Shown piece after piece: positions 5,875 to 12,408 of a stretch of DNA of 12,408 bases. Where the stretch lies: positions 1 through 12,408 of the forward strand of contig JASFIT010000093.1 of assembly GCA_050122535.1 (NCBI GenBank). Reading direction: 5' to 3'. This DNA comes from JASFEQ01 sp050122535. Its GTDB lineage: Bacteria > Desulfobacterota > DSM-4660 > Desulfatiglandales > HGW-15. Every line of letters begins with the position of its first letter. The stretch's first letter is position 1. Under the pieces are notes generated by a model, which worked only from the letters and a program-made list of their open reading frames with translations, searched no databases and was not told the origin of the DNA. Both the position numbers and the translations under genes were made by a program.

Positions 5875-6897
5875 ATGGGATATTTGAGGATCTGCTGTTT
5901 GGGTATTGTGTTGGTGGCTATGGTGGTGAGCCCTGTTTTTGCGGACCAGGTGGAGATGAAGAATGGCGACCGCATCACCGGAGTCATCCTGACTGTGGAA
6001 AAAGGTTTGCTGATCGTTAACACCTCATATGCAGGCCAAATAACGATCCAATGGGTTGAAGTGACTCAGATCAGGACCGATAGCCCCGCGCAAGTGGTGC
6101 TCAGGGACGATAGATCCTTCGAGGGTGTCACGCGACCCACAGCGGATGGGAAACTGAAACTTGAGGCGGAGGAAACCGGGGAGACCATCACTTTTGTCCT
6201 CACAGATATTAAAGCCATTAACCCCGAACCCCCTGCGCCCACACGCAGGGTGGAAGTCTACGCAAATATCGGCGTGGAAACGGATAGAGGTAACACCGAT
6301 AAGGATCAATTTGATGTGGACGGGCAGTTCCTTATTAGGAGAGACGCACACAGGGTGAAACTGGGAGCCGATATCGAGTACGACCTGAGTTTTAATGAGA
6401 AGACCAAAAACAAAGGACTCGCCACTTTAGAATACAACTACTTGCTGACGGAGCAAAAGTATCTTTTCGGTCGTTCGCTCGTCAGTTGGGATGAATTCAA
6501 AGACCTCAGAAGTCGTAATACGTTAGACGCAGGTGCAGGATACCAATTCTTTGAAACCCCGCTTACGAGTCTGTTTGCCGCAGCCGGTCTCTCTGGGGTG
6601 AAAGAGCGGTATAGGGACCCAGGGGGAGAACAGAACTTCCCCGCCATTACCTGGACATTGGACTACAGGAGGTGGCTTTTCAACAAACACCTCCAGTTTT
6701 TCCATAACCAGCGGGTCTATCTAGCGCTTGACAGACTGGACAACACGTTCTGGTTTAGCAGGACAGGCATACGAATACCGCTCTACAAATTCATTAGATG
6801 GACGGTTCAATTAAACTATGATTGGGATCAGATTCCTGTGCGGCGCGTTGATAAGGCGGACATAAAATTCATTACCAAGCTCGGGTTTCAGTACTAG
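5875..6897 (+). CDS. DUF481-like outer-membrane protein
   Basis: A 340-aa exported protein. I chose ATG 5875, preceded by a GGAGAGGTGG purine block, over an upstream in-frame TTG at 5851 that falls at the edge of the REP-like repeat. The signal peptide ends at VFA (residues 21-23). Next are two similar small beta units (about 25-68 and 73-112), each with a V-x-[KR]-[ND]-[GD]-x-x-x-x-G-V start and a T[QD]IxxI-type end, a pattern seen in front of DUF481 barrels. The C-terminal 220 residues alternate polar and aromatic/hydrophobic residues (LATLEYNYLL, LDAGAGYQFF, TKLGFQY) and end in Tyr, as outer-membrane barrels do. The family (E. coli YdiY type) has no firm function. It may once have been co-transcribed with the lipoprotein pair before the RAYT unit arrived. 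It ends at a strong terminator. Confidence 0.78.
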   Translation: MGYLRICCLGIVLVAMVVSPVFADQVEMKNGDRITGVILTVEKGLLIVNTSYAGQITIQWVEVTQIRTDSPAQVVLRDDRSFEGVTRPTADGKLKLEAEETGETITFVLTDIKAINPEPPAPTRRVEVYANIGVETDRGNTDKDQFDVDGQFLIRRDAHRVKLGADIEYDLSFNEKTKNKGLATLEYNYLLTEQKYLFGRSLVSWDEFKDLRSRNTLDAGAGYQFFETPLTSLFAAAGLSGVKERYRDPGGEQNFPAITWTLDYRRWLFNKHLQFFHNQRVYLALDRLDNTFWFSRTGIRIPLYKFIRWTVQLNYDWDQIPVRRVDKADIKFITKLGFQY

Positions 6898-6950
6898 AGA
6901 TGGCGTTGTTTCCTGTCCCAATTGTGGTTTTTTTGCCACATTATAAGTGC

Positions 6951-7002
6951 CAGCCAGCTTAGACAATCTATGTCTTTTGGTCTAACTAAGTGGCTGTTTT
7001 TT
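6951..7002 (+). terminator. intrinsic terminator after the DUF481-like gene
   Basis: CAGCCA (6951-6956), a bulged G, then CTTAG (6958-6962) pairs with CTAAG (6986-6990) and TGGCTG (6991-6996), followed directly by TTTTTT. This 11-bp stem closes the transcription unit upstream and separates it from the 7038-7377 region. Confidence 0.75.
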
Positions 7003-7037
7003 CAACAAATTACAAAAACATTTTAAATATTTTAGTT

Positions 7038-7055
7038 TTTGCACGGTTCTTGCTA
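7038..7055 (+). promoter_or_regulatory. sigma-54 (-24/-12) promoter
   Basis: TTTGCACGGTTCTTGCTA matches the sigma-54 consensus TGGCACG-N4-TTGC[TA] at all fixed positions but one (T for the first G of the -24 GG). The dinucleotides at 7040-7041 and 7052-7053 have exactly 10 bases between them. Transcription would start near 7065. Sigma-54 promoters need an enhancer-binding activator; no obvious activator gene is in the window. It lies 36 bp after the preceding terminator and points into a stretch of strong hairpins, not into a protein gene. Confidence 0.6.
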
Positions 7056-7064
7056 AAGATGGAT

Positions 7065-7377
7065 ACACAAAGGCGTCGCAAAGACCCCCACACGAAAAGT
7101 CGTATGACTGCCATGGGCCCGTGGTCAGAGAGAAAGGGGGTCTGCGGAGGCGTTCTTCTTTTACAGCTTTTCAGATGCCGCGCAAGGATGATTCCGGTCT
7201 CTTCAGTAAGAGCCATGCGCGGCATCAAAAAAAGCTACTTAGCAAGTTTCGTTGTTGGCAAGATAACCATCAACCCAACCTTTATTTGACCCAAGCTTGA
7301 TGATTTGATTTCAACCTGAAAACATAAAAAGCCCAAGAAAGGCAGAGCCATCGTTGGCTCTGCCTTTGTTTTTATTT
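7065..7377 (+). ncRNA. candidate structured small RNA or regulated leader
   Basis: From the predicted sigma-54 start to the terminator is about 310 nt. Structure A: AGACCCCC (7082-7089) pairs with GGGGGTCT (7136-7143), extended by CGC/GCG across an AA bulge. It encloses two hairpins, ACGA-AAAG-TCGT (7092-7103) and TGAC...GTCA (7105-7127, with inner CAT/GTG), forming a three-way junction. Structure B: an 11-bp perfect stem (7174-7184 with 7216-7226) capped by GG(T)CTCTT-CAGT-AAGAGCC. Structure C is the terminator hairpin. I recognise no known RNA class. The open frame across it (ATG 7059) lacks a ribosome binding site and its ATG precedes the predicted transcript start. It may be a free sRNA ending at the terminator, or an attenuator leader for the gene at 7478. 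Confidence 0.45.
7338..7377 (+). terminator. strong intrinsic terminator
   Basis: A perfect 13-bp stem, AAAGGCAGAGCCA (7338-7350) with TGGCTCTGCCTTT (7355-7367), with a TCGT tetraloop and a T-rich tail GTTTTTATTT. A-rich sequence on the other side (CATAAAAAG) makes weak bidirectional function possible. It stands 440 bp after the DUF481-like stop, beyond that gene's own terminator, and 100 bp before the next ATG. It therefore implies a separate transcript in between. Confidence 0.88.
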
Positions 7378-7477
7378 CTTGTTTCCATTGGCCTGTTGCA
7401 TTAATACTAAGCAGCACCGGTTATAGCGCTTTGCATTTATGCATACAGTAAGCTAAAGCAACGCTGCACTCAAGTCT

Positions 7478-8320
7478 ATGTATTCCCCACTGCGCATCTC
7501 TTTGATCTCAATACTCCTATCCCTCATAGGATTGACCACCTTTTTGCCCCAGGCGCTTGGGGCAGACGGGGAGAGAGACCTGATCAATTATGCCTACCTT
7601 TCTGATTTTGGCCTGGGAGGATTTGACGTTGAAGAACGGCAAGTCAGGGCATTTCAAATCCCTTTTTCCTACCAGCTCCGGCCCATGCAGGAGGACAAGT
7701 GGGGCATTAAACTCTTGTTTCCCGTGACTCTGGCGAGTGCTGAAGGGGACGCCTTGGATGTGGATGGAATCGAGCTTCCCTTTGATTCAAAAGTGACCGC
7801 CGTGAATCCCGGCGTGGAATTGCAGATTCCCGTGCGTCCAAAGTGGACACTCAAGCCATTTGGGAAAATCGGAATCGGGAGAGATGTATCCGAGGGAAGG
7901 GGTGCGCTCATGGGTTCCCTGGGCCTGAAGAGTTATTATCAGATCCCCTGGAAAAACTTTCAATTTGCTTTTGGTTCGGGGGTTTTCTACGACGCCTATA
8001 AGCCAAAGGATGAAGACCGAAATGATTATGCCTCTGTCGGGGTGGGCTGGGATACCATCTATCCGTTGTGGTTCAACTTGAAGGGAAGGAAGACAAATAT
8101 CGGAGGCTATTTTGCCTATTACTATTTTTTCGACGATCTGGAGTTTGAGCGCCTCAGGCGAAATCCCATTGAGATCGACGACCAATTTGAAATTGGAATT
8201 ACGTTTGGAACCTACGAACCCATTCGCATTGGATGGTGGGATTTGAAAAGAGTTGGCATCGCCTATCGGTTTGGCGACGGTCTCAAGGCGATACGTCTCA
8301 TATCCAGTTTTCCCTTCTAG
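7478..8320 (+). CDS. predicted outer-membrane beta-barrel protein, unknown family
   Basis: A 280-aa exported protein. The hydrophobic N-terminus (LISILLSLIGLTTFLPQALG) is a signal peptide with likely cleavage near residues 28-30. The remainder alternates polar and nonpolar residues in strand-length blocks separated by acidic turns (WGIKLLFPVTL, FQFAFGSGVFYDAYK, IGGYFAYYYFF, QFEIGITFGTY) and ends in Phe (SSFPF), the outer-membrane insertion signal. That gives roughly 10-12 strands, a small barrel. I do not recognise a named family. ATG 7478 is the only sensible start, but there is no clear Shine-Dalgarno sequence. It lies downstream of the strong terminator at 7338-7377, so it either has its own promoter (none convincing seen) or is reached by regulated readthrough. 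It could serve as an envelope pore, an enzyme barrel or a structural protein; nothing in the sequence decides. Confidence 0.7.
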   Translation: MYSPLRISLISILLSLIGLTTFLPQALGADGERDLINYAYLSDFGLGGFDVEERQVRAFQIPFSYQLRPMQEDKWGIKLLFPVTLASAEGDALDVDGIELPFDSKVTAVNPGVELQIPVRPKWTLKPFGKIGIGRDVSEGRGALMGSLGLKSYYQIPWKNFQFAFGSGVFYDAYKPKDEDRNDYASVGVGWDTIYPLWFNLKGRKTNIGGYFAYYYFFDDLEFERLRRNPIEIDDQFEIGITFGTYEPIRIGWWDLKRVGIAYRFGDGLKAIRLISSFPF

Positions 8321-8370
8321 TCCCGTGCATGCACAGTATGCTTCACTGCTGTTGAGGCACTTCGTCGTTC

Positions 8371-8398
8371 TTGACAAAATCCTCGTTTTTGCTATGTT
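8371..8398 (+). promoter_or_regulatory. sigma-70-type promoter for the 8495 lipoprotein gene
   Basis: TTGACA (perfect -35, 8371-8376), a 16-bp spacer, and TATGTT (-10, 8393-8398). Transcription would begin about 90 nt before the ATG. The leader can form two small hairpins: CGTCT/AGACG (8420-8438) and AGGCG/CGCCT (8439-8460). Their significance is unclear. Confidence 0.6.
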
Positions 8399-8494
8399 TT
8401 CCGTCAATTACCTAAACGGCGTCTCATTGTAGTAGACGAGGCGACTTTGCCAGAACGCCTTTCTTAACCGCACGCTAAAGGTCTGAGGTGCAAG

Positions 8495-9667
8495 ATGAGA
8501 GAGAAAATGAGTTTTCCGGGCGTTTCCTTCGTCATATTGCTTGCGGCACTCCTGGCCTGTTGCACATCTTTTGGACCCAGAGAGCTAAAACAGGGCCATC
8601 TTGCCTACAACACAGCCGTCAAGGCCACTTTGGACGAGGAACTGTTGCTCAACATCGTCCGCCTGCGCTATCTGGACACACTGGAGTTTCTGGAAGCCAC
8701 CTCCATTAGTGCACAGTCCTCCTTCACCGCAACGCTGGGTGCTGAACTGGGTACTGAACTCAACGAAACGAGAGCATTAGTTTCACCCGAAGTGAGCTAT
8801 TCCACCAGGCCCACGTTTACCTTCACCCCCGGGCGCGGACGCGATTTTGCCAAGCAAATCATGGAACCATTAGAGCCCTATATTTTCGCCTATCTGGCCG
8901 GCGCGGACTGGGATATCTCTGTACTGCTTCATCTGCTCGTGCGGGATATGAACGGATTGACAAACAGGCTTGAGCGGGTAGATCCGGAGTTTACTGAGAC
9001 CGCACAAAGGCTCTTGCAGATGCAGATCGAGGACGAACTCACATTCAGTGTTGTGGAACAGAGGGAAGTGTTGTCCGATCCCATACAAGAGAACCGGGTA
9101 AGCGGTGCCGATCTTGTGGAGGCAGCCCGTTCAGGCTATCGTTTTGAGCGGCAGGGAGGCGGATTTATTTTGACAGGAAAGCGCGATCAGCCTGTGATGT
9201 TACTTCGAGGTGCCTCCAGGGAGCGCGAGGCTGTTTTGCGTTCTCTGAAGCTGAAGGCGACCGCAGAAGCCTACGAGCTCAAGGCAGGTCCTGGCCCTAG
9301 GCCAGAGGAAGAGGAACTGGAAGCGATTACTCTCCGTATCGGTTCAATTCTGGATGCGATTGTCTACCTGACAGGAGCCGTTTTCGTCCCTGAATCTCAT
9401 ATCCAGCAAAATCTCGCTCCCCGTGATTGGCCGGCTCCCGGGACCAAACCAGAGGGGGTAAGGAGCGTTTTCCGCGTGCGCTCCTCCAAAGAAAAGCCAA
9501 ATGCGAGTCTTGCCGTCCGTTACAGGGCCTACTGGTTTTATGTGGACGAGACGGACCACGAGAGCAAAGGCACTTTTCTGCTGCTTGGTGAGCTTTTCAG
9601 ATTGGGGCTGACAGAGACCAAGTCGCGACAGGCGCCGGTCCTGACGCTGCCGGTCGGAGGGCCGTAA
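8495..9667 (+). CDS. conserved-type lipoprotein of unknown function
   Basis: A 390-aa lipoprotein. GAGGTG lies 4 bases before ATG 8495. The signal peptide runs to a lipobox LLAC (Cys22) followed by a second Cys. The mature protein opens with a block (about 47-75) reading DEELLLNIVRLRYLDTLEFL and then TSISAQSS. From memory, LLLNIVRLRYxDxPxFL with a SISxQ follow-up marks a widespread, uncharacterised family of bacterial lipoproteins. The middle (about 180-290) is charged. The C-terminal part (about 300-360: ITLRIGSILDAIVYLTGAVF, FRVRSS, ASLAVRYRAYWFYVDETD, LLLGELFRLG) looks like a small folded domain. It is transcribed from its own promoter and followed 142 bp later by the mechanosensitive channel gene, with no clear terminator between. 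A shared envelope-stress role is inference. Confidence 0.7.
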   Translation: MREKMSFPGVSFVILLAALLACCTSFGPRELKQGHLAYNTAVKATLDEELLLNIVRLRYLDTLEFLEATSISAQSSFTATLGAELGTELNETRALVSPEVSYSTRPTFTFTPGRGRDFAKQIMEPLEPYIFAYLAGADWDISVLLHLLVRDMNGLTNRLERVDPEFTETAQRLLQMQIEDELTFSVVEQREVLSDPIQENRVSGADLVEAARSGYRFERQGGGFILTGKRDQPVMLLRGASREREAVLRSLKLKATAEAYELKAGPGPRPEEEELEAITLRIGSILDAIVYLTGAVFVPESHIQQNLAPRDWPAPGTKPEGVRSVFRVRSSKEKPNASLAVRYRAYWFYVDETDHESKGTFLLLGELFRLGLTETKSRQAPVLTLPVGGP

Positions 9668-9809
9668 ACCAGGTTGAGCCCTGCGCTCGAAAGCCATGCC
9701 CAGCCAATAGTGATAGGAGTGGTCAGACGAGGGCTTGCAGGTGAATCGGAAAATTTTAGGGTCAGAGACGAGCGGCATTGCGAAAAGAATAAAGATTGGA
9801 GAACAAATA

Positions 9810-12408
9810 ATGCTCAGAAGTTCGTACCTAAGGCATTTTAGGGTTGTAGCGATAATATTCTTGTTTGCAGCGCTGATAGGGTCGGGGGCGCAAGCGCAGG
9901 ACAAAGCCAAACAAGCATCAGAAACCCGATCGCCCGAGGCAAAATCATTGGTTGCCGAGGAATTGAGTCTTGAAAAACTGAAGGCGAAGCGTGCTGAAGT
10001 GGAGGAATCAACAGGCCTGTCGGACAGCGTGAAGAAGAGCACATTAACCTATATAGACCAGGCCATCCGCTTTCAGGAACAGCTGAATAAAATAAACAAA
10101 GAGGCCAACGATTTTGAACAAAAGATAAAGACTGCGCCTGATCGGATCAAAGAAATAGAAAGGGAACTGAAACGTCTCGCAGCTTCTCCCGAGCCGACCA
10201 GAGCAATCCCTGAGATCGAGGACATGGATGCGAACAAACTCGATCAGCGCATACGGCAACTGGAAGCAGAAGTGGTTGAAGCCAAAAGCAATCTCGCCAA
10301 ATTAGCGGATCAGCTCGCGAAAGAGAAAACCGGTCCGAAACGAATGACGGCTAGGATTAACAAAGCGAAACAGAGACTAAGGGAAGTGGAAAAAGGTTTG
10401 GACGCGCCAGCTCCAGCAGATGAGGCTGCACCTGTGACCGAAGCGCGACGGGCATCCTTGCTCACAGAGCAGGCCAGGTATCAGGCCGAAATACGTGCGG
10501 ACGAACAGCACCTGGGAGGACATGACCTATTCATGTCACTCTTGAAAACTGAGCGAGATCTGGCGGATCTGCAAGTGAAGAAAGGTGAAGAGCTGATAAA
10601 GGTATGGAAGGTGGAAGCCCAAAAACGCCGCGAACGTGAAGCACTGAAGGCGGTGGTTGGGGCAGAGGAAGCAAAATATGAGGCGGCCAACCTTCCGGAG
10701 TCGATCCAAAAAGAGTTTGAAGACAATGTGTGGGTTGCCGAGGAATTGGACAAGATGATCCGCGAGCAAGCATCTGTAGCCAAAGAGCTGGAACGAAAAA
10801 AGGCCCAGTCGAAGACGCTAAAACAGGAATTCGCCCTGGCCCGGGAACGAGTAAAAATAAAAATTCGCAGTGAAGCAATCGGTCTGGCGCTGCGAGAGCA
10901 ACGGCGCTCGCTGCCCAGCTTCATAAACTACCGCCAGGATTCGAACGAGCGTCAGGTGAAGATGAGCAAACTCCGAAGCACTCAAATTGAGTTGGAACGT
11001 GTAAGGAAGGATGTGAGCGATGTAGAGGCAAAAACCGCTCGCATCATGCAGTCCCTGGGCCCTATCCCAGAAGACCAACGCGTCTCTATAGAAGCCAAAG
11101 TGAGAGAGGTCCTGAGGGACGGTAATGACCTGCTGGAAAAGTTGAGCACAGAGTCTGAGCGTTACTTTAAAGGCCTGCAAAACCTGGAATTCGTGGATCA
11201 GCAATTGGTCAAACTGGCCGATGAATTCAAAGCGTTTCTGGATCTGAAACTGATGTGGATACGAAGTTCAAGGCTTCTTGGACCGAAGGATTTAAGAAAC
11301 CTCCCCGCCTCGGTGGGATGGATTCTAAACCCTGTTCACTGGTGGCAACTCCTGCAAGATTTCTGGAATTCATTCAGGCGAACCCCGGTTTTGTGGGCAA
11401 TGGCCTGGCTGTTCGGCTGCGCCTTGGTACTGGGTCGAAGACGGGCGAGGAGGGACCTTGAAGAGGTGGCAAAGCGTGTCGGGCCTGTGAAAACCGATTC
11501 TTTTCTTTTGACTATCCGCGCGTTGGGGTCGACGGCTTATCTTGCAGTGGGTTGGCCATTCTTGATTGGCCTGATGAGCTGGCAGTTGTCCACACTGCCC
11601 AACGCTCAAGAATTTACCATCGGCGTCGGCAAAGGCTTTGAGGCCATTGCCTGGGCTCTCGCACTGTACGGGTTCTTCTATTACCTCTGCACCAACCAGG
11701 GTCTGGCCCAGGCCCACTTTAAATGGCCAGAAGCGGTGCGATTGACACTGCAGCGAAACCTCTGGTGGCTGATACGCTGGCTCATCCCCGTAGCATTCCT
11801 GATTCTGGCAGAAAGCAACGTGGAATATGGAGATTCACTGGGCCGTCTGGCGTTCATGGCGGTTATGGTGGGGATTTCCGTGGTAGCGGCTCGGATTTTT
11901 CGGTTTTCCGGACCAATCGTTTCGAGGCTCATCAGGAATCAACCTAATCTCTTATTAACCCGTTTACGGTATGTCTGGTATCCCCTGATCGTGGGTTTGC
12001 CCCTGCTGACGGCAGTTCTGGCCGCCCTGGGCTACTACTACTTCACAGCTCTAGCCTTAGCAGGAAGTCTAATAGAAACATATGAGCTCATACTCGTTTT
12101 AGCCATTGTCCACAGTTTGCTGCTCAGATGGCTCTCCATTGCCAAAAGACGATTCGCGTACGAAGAAGCCAAGCAAAAGCGGGAGGAAGAGGAGCCAGCA
12201 CGGAAGCAGGAGGCTGGTGAAGAGACCTCAGAGATGGGCGCAGAGGCTGAGGCGGCCGCAATGGATGAAATGGAGATTACATTAGAGAAGATGGATGAAC
12301 AGACCCGTACCCTGCTGAGGGTCGTCGTTCTTTTTTCTCTCATCATCGGGTTGTGGGCCATCTGGGATCAGGTCCTGCCGGCTTTCCGATCTGTGCTGGA
12401 CATCCGCC
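9810..12408 (+). CDS. MscK/MscM-type mechanosensitive channel, 3' end outside the window
   Basis: An open frame from ATG 9810 (GGAG 8 bases upstream) to the window end: 866 residues without a stop. A signal peptide (to about AQAQ, residue 30) is followed by some 450 residues of charged periplasmic coiled coil rich in Glu, Lys and Gln. A membrane domain starts near residue 510, with hydrophobic segments at about 527-544, 574-595, 610-630, 654-668, 680-697, 724-745, 750-776 and 836-853. A charged cytoplasmic stretch (780-830, EEAKQKREEEEP) precedes the last one. This order matches the large MscS relatives KefA/MscK and YjeP/MscM (about 1,100 residues), which release solutes during hypo-osmotic shock. 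The MscS pore helix and beta/C-terminal domains would follow beyond the window, so the channel identity rests on architecture. Confidence 0.8.
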   Translation, partial: MLRSSYLRHFRVVAIIFLFAALIGSGAQAQDKAKQASETRSPEAKSLVAEELSLEKLKAKRAEVEESTGLSDSVKKSTLTYIDQAIRFQEQLNKINKEANDFEQKIKTAPDRIKEIERELKRLAASPEPTRAIPEIEDMDANKLDQRIRQLEAEVVEAKSNLAKLADQLAKEKTGPKRMTARINKAKQRLREVEKGLDAPAPADEAAPVTEARRASLLTEQARYQAEIRADEQHLGGHDLFMSLLKTERDLADLQVKKGEELIKVWKVEAQKRREREALKAVVGAEEAKYEAANLPESIQKEFEDNVWVAEELDKMIREQASVAKELERKKAQSKTLKQEFALARERVKIKIRSEAIGLALREQRRSLPSFINYRQDSNERQVKMSKLRSTQIELERVRKDVSDVEAKTARIMQSLGPIPEDQRVSIEAKVREVLRDGNDLLEKLSTESERYFKGLQNLEFVDQQLVKLADEFKAFLDLKLMWIRSSRLLGPKDLRNLPASVGWILNPVHWWQLLQDFWNSFRRTPVLWAMAWLFGCALVLGRRRARRDLEEVAKRVGPVKTDSFLLTIRALGSTAYLAVGWPFLIGLMSWQLSTLPNAQEFTIGVGKGFEAIAWALALYGFFYYLCTNQGLAQAHFKWPEAVRLTLQRNLWWLIRWLIPVAFLILAESNVEYGDSLGRLAFMAVMVGISVVAARIFRFSGPIVSRLIRNQPNLLLTRLRYVWYPLIVGLPLLTAVLAALGYYYFTALALAGSLIETYELILVLAIVHSLLLRWLSIAKRRFAYEEAKQKREEEEPARKQEAGEETSEMGAEAEAAAMDEMEITLEKMDEQTRTLLRVVVLFSLIIGLWAIWDQVLPAFRSVLDIR

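Noticed and set aside
7065..7150. Cyclic-di-GMP (GEMM-type) riboswitch
   Set aside because: CGCAAAG resembles one conserved piece, but the first GNRA-capped hairpin and the rest of the aptamer core are not in place.
7010..7228. 72-codon minus-strand frame across the structured region
   Set aside because: It ends in the AT-rich promoter area, has no ribosome binding site, and overlaps the same palindromes, which keep both strands open.
7174..7230. Hairpin at 7174-7226 as a terminator
   Set aside because: The stem is strong but is followed by A residues, not T, on the + strand, and lacks a T-tract on the - strand.
6990..7289. 99-codon + strand frame across the structured region
   Set aside because: It starts inside the preceding terminator, has no ribosome binding site and no motif, and is better explained by the RNA hairpins.
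9344..11932. Several long minus-strand frames opposite the lipoprotein and channel genes
   Set aside because: They are shadows of charged coiled-coil coding sequence, rich in Ser/Arg/Phe with no motifs or ribosome binding sites.

Overview
The window reads as an accessory, cell-envelope-rich stretch of a Gram-negative chromosome, most likely a deltaproteobacterium (Desulfobacterota). The grounds are signal-peptide lipoproteins and outer-membrane beta-barrels, a -24/-12 (sigma-54) promoter-like site, REP/RAYT elements, and two small ORFs of a kind I associate with that group. The assignment is inferred from style, not from a marker gene. All supported genes are on the + strand.

Layout. (1) 1-143 is the 3' end of a SOUL heme-binding-like gene, whose last codons and stop lie in a palindromic repeat that recurs inverted about 100 bp downstream. 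(2) 283-1425 is sparse: two small ORFs (53 and 62 codons), a weak sigma-54-like site and a perfect inverted repeat. (3) 1426-2022 is an HdeD-type six-helix membrane protein. (4) 2142-4670 holds two tandem paralogous lipoproteins with LssY C-terminal-like domains. (5) 4716-5852 is a RAYT (Y1/HUH) transposase with its own REP-like repeats, apparently inserted between the second lipoprotein gene and the next gene. (6) 5875-6897 encodes a DUF481-like outer-membrane protein and ends at a strong terminator. (7) 7003-7377 has no convincing protein gene. It has a near-consensus sigma-54 promoter, several strong hairpins and a textbook intrinsic terminator, so it is a candidate small RNA or long regulated leader. 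(8) 7478-8320 is a predicted beta-barrel, 8495-9667 an unknown lipoprotein with its own sigma-70-type promoter, and 9810 to the window end a large MscK/MscM-type mechanosensitive channel cut off before its pore domain.

Taken together, the genes suggest envelope maintenance or stress response: an HdeD-like protein, surface lipoproteins, outer-membrane barrels and an osmotic safety-valve channel. No catabolic pathway, phage, CRISPR array, tRNA or rRNA is visible. The most novel-looking element is the sigma-54-linked structured RNA unit at 7038-7377. The REP/RAYT architecture and the tandem LssY_C-like lipoproteins are secondary points of interest.
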